Positions 41,292 to 64,000 of a stretch of 64,000 nt of DNA are shown piece by piece (position 1 is the stretch's first letter; every line of letters starts with the position of its first letter). The DNA is from Serinus canaria (lineage: Eukaryota > Chordata > Aves > Passeriformes > Fringillidae), in the NCBI RefSeq assembly GCF_022539315.1, contig NC_066316.1:9935501-9999500 (forward strand), written 5' to 3'. Under the pieces are notes generated by a model. It made no database searches and was not told the origin of the DNA. It worked only from the letters and a program-made list of their open reading frames with translations. A program made the position numbers and the translations under genes.

Positions 41292-41698
41292 GAAGTTCTA
41301 CGCTCCCTGCTGAACTCGACAGCGCGCCCCCAAGCGGCCGAGCCCCGTGAGGGCAGAGCTGCTTCCCTCATGCCGTGCCAGGGGAGGAACGCGGCACCGC
41401 ATCCCACACTTAGCAGGGACACCCCGTCCGTCGCCATTCCAAGGCGGAACCTGCCGCCTTCAGCCAAGAGGAGCTCGCAGCCGCCGCCCCGCCATGCTTG
41501 GTAGGGGCACGCCTCTCCCCTCCTCCTGAAGGGCGGTGTGGCGTGCCCTCAGTCAAGATGGCGGCGGAGCCTCCGCGGGCGCGGGGCGGGCGTGCTGCCG
41601 CTGCCGCCATCTTGGCCGCGGGCAGCGCGTACCGCTGAGCTGGCCTTGCCGGGCGCGCGGGGCGTGCCGGGAGGGAGCGGCGCGAGCGGCGCGGGCAG
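41292..41698 (+). promoter_or_regulatory. SEC23B: SEC23B CpG-rich promoter and probable non-coding exon 1
   Basis: GC-rich, CpG-dense sequence without a TATA box. AAGATGGCGGC at 41555-41565 and its exact reverse complement at 41603-41613 match the extended YY1 motif, often found at or just past start sites of housekeeping genes. A good donor, GGGCAG followed by GTGGGA, at 41698/41699 could end non-coding exon 1 and splice to 43611, 14 bases before the SEC23B ATG. The transcription start is inferred. Confidence 0.6.
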
Positions 41699-41866
41699 GT
41701 GGGAGCGGCGGGGCTCCGAGGGAATGGGAATGGGGGCTCTGTGACCCCTGAGGGACACAGGCGGTGCGAAGCGGTCACTGACGGCCCCTCTGAGGGGGAA
41801 GGGGTCGTCCTCTGTGAGGGGAGCCAGTGGCGTCCCCTGCGGGCGGGTGTGGAGGGGGCGGTCAGC

Positions 41867-41945
41867 GGTGTCCCCTGAAGGAGTGTGGAGCGTGGTCACC
41901 GGTGTCCCCTGAAGGAGTGTGGAGCGTGGTCACCGGTGTCCCCTG
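41867..41945. repeat. 34-bp minisatellite in SEC23B intron 1
   Basis: Two exact 34-bp units (41867-41900 and 41901-41934) beginning GGTGTCCCCTGAAGGAGTG are followed by a third partial unit. Degenerate copies of the core GTGTCCCC recur from about 41835 to 42180, which suggests an older, wider array. Confidence 0.9.
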
Positions 41946-43534
41946 CCGCGGTGCTTTCATTTTGGGTCAGCAGCGTCCCACAGAGAAGCACGGGCTCGGC
42001 GCTGTTCGCTTCGGCCGGGCTGGGCATCGGCAGTGTCCCCCCGGGCGTGGCTGAGGTCAGGCGTGTCCCCCTGTGGAGGGTCCGCAGTAGCCTGTAGGCG
42101 TGCTTTGCCCTTCGGCTTCAGTGGTCTGGGGAGCGGAGGTGGCACCTATAGCTGCACTGGGGTCTGTGGTGTCCCCTGTAGCCATGCCAAGCGCAGCAGC
42201 TGGGCCATTACACCTGTCCTGCCGCTCTCCTGACCCCAAAGTAGGGCCACAACTCCTGTCAACCCCAGCATGGCAGTCAGGGCTCTGCTTGGGGCAGGGA
42301 AGTGATGCTGGGCTGCAGCTGGAGAAGCATTGGATAAATTTGCCCTGTGGCTGTGCTGCATGCCTGAGATGTCAAATGTTTGTATTGCTCTTCTGATGTG
42401 CAGGGTCTTTTACAGGCAGACTCAGATGTGAGTTTCACCTTGACAGACCTGTTTGTGGTGAGGATATGTTTTGAACCCTTCTGTTTGTCCATCCATTGAC
42501 GGGAGGTGGAAACATGGGGCAATTCTGCCTAAGCTTGATTTAAATCCTTAATAGCGAGGAAAATGTCAGTGAATTTGGAGTTCTGTAGGAAAATGTTACA
42601 CCAAAACTTCCCCTCCTCTGAGGGGAGGTGTTGCTTCTGATTTCTCATGTGTGTGACCCTCCTGAATATCCCACCTGCAGTGAGGACCAGGAGTAAGGTA
42701 ATCCTGGAGCATCTGCAGCTGTAGGTGAACCACTGAGTTTTCTTATCTGAAGCAGGTTGTGGAGCTGCTGCTTTTGGCTCAGTGAGTTGCTGCTAGTGCT
42801 GTGTGGTGTTTTTGTGGTCTGGATTTGACAAGTAGGTTTTTTGGTAAGCTTGTCCTTGCCTTTCTCAGAGAAATCAAAAGTAGTGATGGCCTGGAAGCCA
42901 TCACTCTTTTTTGTGTCTTATTTTGAAGAGTTTAGTGAGACAACACTGAGAATGATTCCTGTGTTGTGTTGGAGATATTCCTCCTTGATGTTTTCTGAAG
43001 TCTTCTGGACTCTCAGTTCCTTCCTTACAGCAGGACAATGATGACATGCAGAGTGGGTGTCCAAAAGACCTTTTTTGATATTTTGTCATGTACTCCCTTC
43101 CCTTTGTAAGCAGGTCAGCCTGGCAGCTTGGTGACATTTGTGATTGGTTTGGTGTCAGACTTGGCCTCCTTTTCTCCCTTCAACGTTTCAGCCAAAGGCT
43201 CCAGTATGTGTTGCAAATCTGGCCTGTTTTCCTTTACTGACCCAGTCAGGCAGGATTGCCTTGAGGCCAGCATGAGGCTGATTGGATTTTGGGATGTTAA
43301 ATGTGAGTCATAAGAAAAAAAAAAAAAACAACCAACCTCTCGCATTCTGACTTTGAGTGTCGGCTTTCCTTGTTTCTTTGTTGGATTTGGCAGTGTTTTA
43401 ATTGGCTGTAATGTTGATGAGAGCACTGGACAGAAGAGATTAATGGAGTCACGTGGTTTAGTTGATCATGGGATTAATGCATTTTACTGTGTTGGCTTTG
43501 TCCTGCAGTGCCTTGTGCCCCCACCTGTAGTTGA

Positions 43535-56583
<13,049 letters not shown>

Positions 56584-56704
56584 CTGATCAGACTGAGAAG
56601 CAGGAGCAGACGATTTACATGGATCATGTTGATGACAGAAGCGGACCAATTTATTTACATTAACTTTCTTCTCTTTTAAACTAGGGATTTTAACTGTTAC
56701 ACGA

Positions 56705-56710
56705 AATAAA
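56705..56710 (+). terminator. SEC23B: SEC23B polyadenylation signal
   Basis: AATAAA occurs 122 bases after the SEC23B stop codon, giving a short 3' UTR. The CpG-rich start of SMIM26 follows within about 270 bases. Confidence 0.75.
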
Positions 56711-56939
56711 CATTCAGGGAGAGTTTTTTTACTTCTCCCTTCTAATTTATTTGTATTGCTGTTTGTCTATTTTCTGTTCCCTCTGCATTTTCAACGTATC
56801 GTAAATTAGAGTTGAAAGGTGTTTTAGCCAGCAGAGATTTTGACAGCCTTTAGCTTGACTTTTAAGAGTTCTCTTTTAAGAGTTCTTATCCCAGCAAACA
56901 GGGGGCTGTATAAATGAAAAACAAAACGGGGTAGGAGCA

Positions 56940-57070
56940 CTGCTCCTTAGTCCCCAAATCCGGCTGTTGGTGCTACGGGCGGCTCTTGGCTCCTTTTGCC
57001 CCGCCCCCCGGCGCATGCCCCGCCCCCGGCGCGTGGCCCTTTTGGAGGCGGAGTGGCCGCGCGGGCGGCC
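56940..57070 (+). promoter_or_regulatory. SMIM26: SMIM26 promoter, GC boxes
   Basis: Immediately before the SMIM26 ATG, two CCCCGCCCCC-type GC boxes lie in a direct repeat with GGCGC at about 57000-57035. No TATA box is seen. The gap to the SEC23B polyadenylation signal is under 300 bp, so the two genes are tightly packed head-to-tail. Confidence 0.55.
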
Positions 57071-58187
57071 ATGAAGCCGGCGCGCGCCGCCGTGTGGAAC
57101 GCCAGGGCCGCGCTGGTCTACTCGCTGGGAGCCTGGACCACGCTGGGCGCCCTCATCTACTACGGCCGCCTGGAGAAAGCCGGCACCGGCACCGGTACCG
57201 GCAGCGGGGCCTGCGGTCACCTCCGGGAGCTGGGGAGGTTTCGCTGAGGGAGGGCCTGCTCGGCGCGCGTCGTTTCCGGGGCAGGGTTTGCTCGGGGGGC
57301 GGGGCTTGCGTGAGGGAGAGCTGGGCCGCGGGCGGCTCCTGGGCTCTCCTGGCTGCCGGGGTAGGACCGGGATCCCTCCAGTCCCGCTCCCACCGCTTCC
57401 CGGCCGGGGAAAGTAACGCTGGGTGTTGCCCGCCCGCCTCTCGGGGCACTTCGGGCTGTGCGGCTGCCGGCTGAGTGAGCCGGGAGTCCGCCCGGCGCGC
57501 CCCCGGCAGTCCCTCCTGAAGGGAGATAAATCCCGTCTTGATGGGAGAAACTCGTGCTTTATCTCAAGTCACGGGAACGGGCACTAGGCTTTTCCCACCC
57601 TGTTGCTTTTATTTGCGCTGTGGGAATGGTTCGAAGCTGTGCTGCGGGAGGATTAGGCAGGACATTAGGGAGCATTTCTTTACTGGGAGGGTGGTCAGAC
57701 ATTGGAATTAATGGGTGTTTGCACTGGGCTGCTTGGCTAGGTTTGATGTGGATAGCTTGGGAAAGCTATTGTTACTGCTACTGTAGTACTGATAATTGTC
57801 CTGTATCAGTGCAGGTATCTGATTTACCCCATTAAATCAGTTGTTCTGGCTATGGTTAACAGATTTTTGCTATCTGATTCTCAGACTGGAAGGAAAAGCA
57901 AAAAGAATAATGAATGCCCACATGGCTGCCATGATAAAGGGATAAAACATTTTTATTGTTGTGCACTTTTTTGTCTTCCTTACCATCCTTTCTATTCCTT
58001 AGAGAATGAAAATGATCCTGAGGCAAAGCAAAGGGCCCGCAAGGAAGTACACACTAAGGAATATCCTTTTGGATTGACAGTGACAACAGAAATAACATAC
58101 AAAGAGGTTCAGCCTCCTCTTACTCGGCTGCTCAGGCGTGTGGTATCATTCTTTGTTCCTAATGATGACCCTCCTTCCGAAAAGTGA
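57071..58187 (+). CDS. SMIM26: SMIM26, small integral membrane protein, complete, 2 exons
   Basis: Exons 57071-57194 and 58003-58187 join (donor CACCG followed by GTACCG, acceptor TTCCTTAG) to 102 residues, against 95 in human. Residues about 12-34 (ALVYSLGAWTTLGALIYYGR) form one membrane span behind a short basic N-terminus. The soluble tail contains VTTEITYKEVQPPLTRLLRRV, comparable to the human VVTYKE segment. Human SMIM26 is a mitochondrial membrane microprotein reported to support complex I. The call rests on size, topology, the tail motif and position between SEC23B and DTD1. The GTGTGTG residues at the end of exon 1 come from a GGCACC repeat, and a donor slightly upstream could be used instead. 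AATAAA is at 58473-58478. Confidence 0.85.
57650..57720 (+). mobile_element. Short CR1-like 3' fragment in the SMIM26 intron
   Basis: GACATTAGGGAGCATTTCTT followed by ACTGGGAGGGTGGTCAGACATTGG... matches the wording of the conserved 3' end of bird CR1 LINEs on the + strand. Only about 70 bp are recognisable. Confidence 0.55.
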
Positions 58188-58472
58188 GCTGTTCAGAAGC
58201 TCAGAACGCTGTGCTGGACCTCTGAGAACATCATCCCAGTGCCTGGCACCAGACCTGCTGGAAAACTGTCCCTTGCTTTGCTGGAACAGCAGCTCTGCCC
58301 TGCTGCTGGTGTGAAGTTGCTTTCCCAGCAGGACAAACCCAGGTGCTCCAGGCTGTACTTGGGGGGGGCTCCTCTGCTGGGCAGCTCTGAAATGGATACT
58401 TCAGGAACCACGAGTAAATGGGAAGGAATGTAGTTTAATGTTTTGGTTACCAGAGTTCTTAATGGTCCTTCA

Positions 58473-58478
58473 AATAAA
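58473..58478 (+). terminator. SMIM26: SMIM26 polyadenylation signal
   Basis: AATAAA lies 285 bases after the SMIM26 stop, in CAAATAAAAGCTC. Confidence 0.7.
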
Positions 58479-58904
58479 AGCTCATGAGAGATGAGTTACA
58501 AGTGTGGAAATGTTTCTGTAAGGTAAAACTTACTAAATGTTCTGCTTGCTCCAGGCTCTTTATTTCTTTAGGGGTTTTCCTGTTCCTTGCACATGTTGTC
58601 CCCTTGTAGGGTACTGTCCCTCAGCTCTGTGGCCAGAGCTAATGTTCGTTCTGGAGGGTTTTCCCATGTCCTAATGGACATTGCCTTCCCTGTTTCTACT
58701 GGGGCTTTCCCTACAGCCCTTTTAGGACACATCTTGCTCTGCCCCCACAAGGGGATCTTGCTGTTTGGAAAGCTGTCTCCATCTCCTCTGTCCACACAGC
58801 TCAGCTTCCAGATCCTTCCAATTGCTGAAGGGGCCCTGCAGGGATGCTGCAGGGAGGGGGGAAGTCTTCGTCAGGAGCTGTGGTGATATGACAAGGGGGA
58901 CTTG

Positions 58905-59100
58905 ATACAAGTAAAAAGAGGGGAAATTTAGGTTTGATATTAGGAAGAAATCCATGACTGTGAGAAGGGTGAGGCACTGGAACAGGCTGCCTGGGGAGGG
59001 TGTGGATGCCCCAGCTGTGGAAGTGCTCAAGGCTGGGTTTTCGATAACACCTTGAGCAACCTGGCCTGGTGCAAAGTGTCCCTGCCATTCCAGCCCACAC
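58905..59100 (+). mobile_element. CR1-like LINE 3' end between SMIM26 and DTD1
   Basis: AGGGGAAATTTAGGTTTGAT, then GTGAGGCACTGGAACAGGCT, GTGTGGATGCCCCAGCTG and TTGAGCAACCTGGCCTGGTG follow one another in the order of a bird CR1 3' end. It is the clearest CR1 copy in the window. Confidence 0.8.
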
Positions 59101-59523
59101 CTTTGATTCCATAGGAGCTTTTACGACCCAAGCCCCACCCAGCCCCTGCACCTACGGCCCCACCTCTCCACACGGACTCCTCAGGTCCTTAGAGCCACCA
59201 CCTCCTTTTCTGGGCGCTCCTCCCAGCCACTCATTTTTACAGGCACCCCGCTGCGTCCCTATAGCTGTTCCTATAGCGGGTGCCAATCTGCTTACTTGCC
59301 TTTTGGAAGGCCCTCCCCAAATCCCTACAGGCAACAAGAGGAAGGCCAAGCACCTGGACACGTACCTGTCCCTGTCCTATGGAATCCCCCAGCGCGACGC
59401 TGCCGGGGCTGCGGCGGCACCTCCCGTGCGCCGGGGGGCGCTGTGCTGAGGGCGCGGGGAGCGGCCGCCGCTGCCGGGCGCCGCCGTTGTCCCCGCTCGG
59501 CGCCGGCCGCGCTGCGCTGCGCC
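59101..59523 (+). promoter_or_regulatory. DTD1: DTD1 upstream region and CpG-rich promoter
   Basis: C-rich unique sequence passes into dense CpG sequence from about 59380 up to the DTD1 ATG. No TATA box is seen. Long open frames across this GC-rich block are composition effects. Confidence 0.5.
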
Positions 59524-62500
59524 ATGAAGGCGATCGTGCAGCGGGTGGCTCAGGCCAGCGTCACAGGTCAGTGTGTCCCGACCGCGGAGCTGCGGGGGCC
59601 GGGGCGGCCGTGTGGGTGTCTGTGTATGGGGTGGGTGTGTGTGTGTGTGCGGGCGCTCCCCTCCTCTTGTCCCCCCGCGTGGGTTTGGCGTGGGTCCGCT
59701 CGCTTGCGGCTCCCCCGGGGGCCCGGCCCCGTGGGTGCGTGTGTGTGGGCTGTGTGTGGAGCTCTGTGTGCAGCCTTGCCTGGCGGGCGTGGGCTGGCAC
59801 ACACGCTGCCATCGCCTTCTCGAGCGCCTTTGTGTCGGCGGCACAGTCGCAGTCGTCTTGCTTCGCTTGTGTTCACGGCATCGCACAGAATTCCGAGTTG
59901 GAAGGGACCCACAGCGATCACGGAGTCCAGCTCTTAGCCCTGCACAACACATCCCCAAGAGTCACACCGTGTGCCGGGAGCATTGTCCAGACGCTTCCTG
60001 GGCTCCGGCAGGCTCGGTGCTGTGGTGCCGTGACACCGCCTGGGTGCTGCGTTCGCGGGGCTGCCCTGGCACGGCCGCGCATTGCTGTGCGTGTGGTGGC
60101 AGTGCCACCCCGGTGTCCCTCTCCCGTGGCTTGCATGCGCTGGCACTGCAGTCCCAATCACCTCCGTGCATGGCAGGCAGTGCAGCCTGGGTCATCTTTT
60201 TGCACTGCCTGTGTGTGTCAGTGGTGCTGCCCCAGCTGCCCCGGGCACTGCTCGCCTGGGTGTAGCCCCGGTTCCTGCAGGAACGGTGTGTCCTGATGGC
60301 ATGTCCCTGCTATTGCACTGGTTTGCACCTTCTGTGCTCAGGGTGCTTCCAATCTCCAGGAAGTTTGCCCTGAGGCAGTGAGTGCCTGCTGTGGGAGTCT
60401 CTGGTGTGCAGCAGGGTGGCCTTTGAGTTACTGAGGAGCTTCTGGCTGTGTGTCAGCACGGGCAGAGTGTGTCTGAGAGGGTATAGCTTTTGGGCACAGC
60501 TGGGACTGTGGCCACAGCTGGACACAACCTGCCAGCACCGGGGTTCTTGCTGCCTTAGGACCACTGTTCTGGGGAGAATTCCAACTGTTGTTCCTGACTG
60601 TTGAAGAGTGTGGTGGACAGTGCTGTACTTAGCAGGACACATTTTGGACTGGAGGACTCACACCCTGATCCAGCCACTAGTGCACGGATACTTTCAGCTT
60701 TCACTAGAGGCCTGATCACCTTTCTTTTTGTGGGGTGTTTGGAGCTTTTTGTCCCAGTCATGAGCCTGGATGCAATTTTAGCATCTGGGTAACTGTTGCT
60801 TATCTCAGTTTTAAGATCACATTTATTCTTACTACAGTCATCTCAGGGTGAACCACGTTAAGATAATGTAATTAAATTAAGGTAGTTTAAGACATTTCTT
60901 AGGAAAACGCTACAGATCTATGATACTTTGTGTTTTATTGTAAATGTCTTAAATGGGGTTAATTGCTCAATTAGGAGGATCTAATTTGCAGGTTGTTGAA
61001 AGTCATGTTTCAAAAAATCCATGAGGACTCAAGTAGAAATCACCTGCTTAAAATAATGGCAAAGTATGAAGGGAATGGTGGAGTGGAGAAATTGAGTGCA
61101 TTTAGTGGCATCAACCAGGTGGATAATTTTTCAAGGATTGGGGAGAGTTTTACCACCTTTCTGTTTAGGACAACTGATGCAATTGTAGTATAAAAATCTT
61201 CATACAATGTTTTTAAATGCTGGAGTAAGTAACCCAATCTGATAAAGAAGTGGTGGTATTGGAAAGCTTTTGAAGGAATGCTTCTGTGTGATCTTTCAAA
61301 TCTACAAACTTAAGACAGAGGAAGCAGGGTTTAGAATATTGTTTTCTTTAGTGGTTGGACTGCTGAAACCAGTCCTAACTTGTGCCATAAAACAGTGCAT
61401 TTAGCCTTATTTTTCTTTTCCCTCTCTGCTTTCTCCAGTGGGTGGTGAACAAATCAGTTCCATAGGACGAGGCCTCTGTGTGCTGCTGGGCATTTCTTTG
61501 GAAGATACACAAAGAGAACTGGAGCACATGTAAGTCACTCCCTTCCTCTTGCCTTGTACTCTTCTATTTGTGCATTGCTGATACCTGTGCAGTAGCCAAA
61601 CAAATCAGCTATTCCTATTGCAAAATTCAGGTTTGCCTGTTAGTTCCTCTTGAGATTTTACCTTGCATACAGATTTCTTTAGAGTTTTCTCTTCATGTTC
61701 CATTGAGAAAAATCTGGCCGCATTTTCTGCTTTGTGTTTTTTATCAGGAGCGGACTCCTTTAAATCCTTTTTGAGTCCAAAAGAAATCCATCCTTCAATG
61801 ATGGGATTTATGAGTATCCTCAAACTCTCCTTTTAGCTTGCACATGAGTTTTGTTCTTCCTAAAGGCAGGATAGTCTTGTCAGTTGCTTGTCTGCAAACA
61901 GGAATCAGTTTTGGCAGCCTGGAGGACTGGCTCTGGCCATCTGCTCCATGGCCACAGAATATTGGGATTTACCCAGAAAACACATGCAAGAGAGAGCTCT
62001 CCAGGGGCTTCTTCTGTCTCTTTTGGACTGGTTATTGCTCTAGGGCTGACCTCAGTCCTTGCAAAGGCAAGAAAGAAACAGGTAATGGACTGGTGTCAAG
62101 AAGAAGGGGTTTTTATTCTCACATGCTCCATTGGTTTGCCTCCCTCAGTGTGTAACATCTTCTCTGCCATCGCTTCCCATCCCTGTCTTGGTGGATGTGG
62201 AAACTGCTTCTGAATTTTGCAGGCAGGAGATCTGTGGCTACCATGCTCTCAGCACCAGGTTGTTGGGATGGCTGACACAGGAAGGGCAGGAAGCCAGCAT
62301 CTGGGCAAAAGGAGTGAGAGAAAGCAGCTTTACCAGGCTTTTCAGGGCCTATTAAAGGAAACTTTAGTAATCCTGTAAATGAAACAACAAACACCTCTAT
62401 GAAGAAAACAGAGCAGTGGTGATGATTTAAGCCTTCTGCTGGGGCCTTCCAGTGGATGCTTTCAGCAAATCCACTTCATTCAGGAGTTAATGCTGTTTGC

Positions 62501-63717
62501 TGTTGACACGCACCAATTGGCAAGGATGTTCTTGTGACTGTGCCTTTGGGATGGTAAAACCCTGGAGCTAGACCATAACAAAGTCTCAGTTTTGTCTTGC
62601 ACTGACTGCCTCACCACTGGTGCAGTGCAAAATGCCTGGCTGATAGCTGCAGTTGAAACCCTTTGTACTTGATAGGCTCCCTTGGTATGCTGCAGGTGTG
62701 TAGGAGCCAGAAGAAGAAACCAAAGACAGGAGAGTGGCTTGGATGCTGTCCTGTTATCAGTCAAAGTCCTGACATGGACTGGGTTGCAGCTGCCTGCTGC
62801 TTTTCAGGATCCACTTGTGAAAGTCCCCTTGTTGTGTTGAGCCAGTCAGTTCTGTCCCCTATCTCTAGAAAATCAGCCCACAATTCAAACCACTTTGCTG
62901 CCAGCTGCAGTTCTGCCCTGTTCCTTGGATTCCTTCTCTCATTCTGCTGAAAAAATGTTGTCATCATCTGGTTTATGGGGCCTGGTCTGGAAATAGTGCT
63001 AGGGAAGTGACAAAGCAGGAGGAGTATATCATGAATCATGATTGGAAACAAAAACCCACAGTTTTAAACACAGTTTAGGATGATCTCATTTCCTACTGAG
63101 TGTGATTTCCTGGTGTGGTGGGAGGATTCAAATTCCCAAAGCTGTTCACACGTTCAATAATATTGTGACACATAAAAGCAGATAGTAAAGAGCGAGCTTT
63201 CTTACTTCCTGTGCCATCTTTATGTTGCTGTGGAACGTGCAGTTATTCTGTCCTGGTGCCACACTGTGAAATGATGGTGTGGATTAATGACCTGACACTG
63301 TTGTGTAAGGTCTCTCTTGGTAAAGGCTCTGCCTAATGTGATGAGATTCCCATGGCTGGGAGTCAAGGGGCAGAGGGATATCTTGTTATGTGGAGGCAAA
63401 CTGAATATGCATCTGTTATTGTGTATGGTACCTGTTGATCCCACAGGGGACAATTTAGGAATTATCTTCTCCTCCTACCAGGGTTCGAAAGATCTTGAAC
63501 TTGCGAGTCTTCGAAGATGAAAGTGGGAAGCACTGGTCCAAAAGTGTGATGGATAAACAGTATGAAGTGCTGTGTGTGAGCCAATTCACTCTCCAGTGCA
63601 TCCTGAAGGGAAACAAGCCTGACTATCACATGGCAATGCCCACGGAGCAGGCAGAGTCTTTTTATAACAACTTCCTAGAGCAGCTAAGAAAAGCCTACAA
63701 ACCAGAGCTTATTAAAG
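59524..63717 (+). CDS. DTD1: DTD1, D-aminoacyl-tRNA deacylase 1, N-terminal exons (partial)
   Basis: Exons 59524-59566, 61439-61529 and 63482-63717 join in phase to 123 residues and end mid-codon at a good donor, so the rest lies right of the window. The protein starts MKAIVQRVAQASVT, then VGGEQISSIGRGLCVLLGIS and VRKILNLRVFEDESGKHWSK. DTD1 is a cytoplasmic homodimeric enzyme that hydrolyses D-amino acids, and some misacylated glycine or alanine, from tRNAs through a Gly-cisPro motif. The conserved SQFTL motif is present (CVSQFTLQCILKGNKPDYH). The family's other conserved motif, NxPxT, should be encoded in the next exon, outside this window. Introns are 1.9 and 1.95 kb; the first carries a CR1 fragment. 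The ATG lies in a CpG-rich exon with strong context (GCCATGA). Confidence 0.96.
59876..60045 (-). mobile_element. CR1-like fragment in DTD1 intron 1
   Basis: CACAGAATTCCGAGTTGGAA, GGAGTCCAGCTCTTAGCCCT and CATTGTCCAGACGCTTCCTG occur in the order of the reverse complement of a passerine CR1 3' end. The copy is short and fades into unique sequence near 60045. Confidence 0.7.
60046..61438 (+). other. DTD1: Rest of DTD1 intron 1
   Basis: GC-rich at the left, with stop-free frames that are composition effects, then AT-rich. No supported exon, RNA gene or mobile element was recognised. Confidence 0.45.
61530..63481 (+). other. DTD1: DTD1 intron 2
   Basis: Nearly 2 kb without a convincing exon in either strand. 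The frames present lack protein similarity. No recognisable repeat element was identified by eye. Confidence 0.45.
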
Positions 63718-64000
63718 GTAAGGACAGAAGGTTGGTGAGGTCCTTGCTGTGACCCAGTGGACACTCCTTGTGTGTGTCCTTTCCTGTTTGTTGCTTTCTT
63801 TATTCTGTGATTTTCTGTAGCTGAAGGGATGTTAACAATATTTTCACTAGAGCCTGTCCAGGTGATCAATCTTCCTCCACCCAAGCCATTTCCTGGCCTT
63901 CCTCTGGATGACATGTAGATGTTGTATTCGTTTTGGCTGCACAGCATGAGCAGCCCAGAGAGGCTGCAGCCATGAGAACAAGCTCTGTGGCCAGGCTCTC
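63718..64000 (+). other. DTD1: DTD1 intron, right edge of window
   Basis: Begins with donor GTAAGG right after ELIK. No exon is seen before the window ends. Confidence 0.7.

Noticed and set aside
41410..42233. Several 60-120 residue frames in the SEC23B CpG island
   Set aside because: Composition artefacts of a CpG-rich minisatellite region, with no recognisable domain and mutually overlapping frames.
59280..60296. 338-residue open frame and overlapping 200-230 residue frames near the DTD1 start
   Set aside because: High GC content removes stop codons here. The frames span the real DTD1 first exon in a wrong frame and include a CR1 fragment.

Overview
This window is vertebrate nuclear DNA, most likely from a bird and probably a songbird. 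Genes have many short exons with GT-AG introns and CpG-rich promoters. Degraded CR1-type LINE 3' ends and LTR-like elements of a kind I associate with passerine genomes lie in introns and between genes. The species call rests on remembered repeat families and was not searched. No prokaryotic system, CRISPR array or operon is present.

Layout on the + strand axis: the last coding exon of KAT14 (1807-1980, +); a TTCCC pentanucleotide array (2646-2952); a complete four-exon survivin-family gene (BIRC5-like, 4723-5544, +); DZANK1 on the minus strand (about 6644-26336 coding, promoter near 28.6 kb); POLR3F (28681-35144, +), head-to-head with DZANK1 across a shared CpG-rich promoter; SEC23B (non-coding exon near 41.6 kb, coding 43625-56583, +); SMIM26 (57071-58187, +); and the first three coding exons of DTD1 (59524-63717, +), which runs off the right edge. 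I rebuilt the coding exons by joining splice sites whose reading phases agree. POLR3F gives 314 residues and SEC23B 767, both essentially the usual family lengths.

KAT14-DZANK1-POLR3F-SEC23B-SMIM26-DTD1 matches the gene order I know from human 20p11.23, so this is a conserved synteny block. Two differences stand out. A survivin-family gene sits between KAT14 and DZANK1, where human has ZNF133. I also could not find RBBP9 between POLR3F and SEC23B. The genes are housekeeping or cell-biological (chromatin acetylation, mitosis, ciliogenesis, Pol III transcription, COPII coat, mitochondrial membrane, tRNA proofreading) and do not form one pathway.

The items most worth a second look are the survivin-family gene with a CHR cell-cycle element just before its ATG and a diverged C-terminus; an RFX X-box-like palindrome and a perfect CRE in the DZANK1/POLR3F promoter; a partial duplication of a DZANK1 exon; a probable GC-AG intron in DZANK1; two same-orientation LTR copies about 8.7 kb apart that bracket the last POLR3F exons, one of them abutting the SEC23B promoter; two near-perfect hairpins; and the long TTCCC array. 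I do not see evidence for a wholly new biological system.
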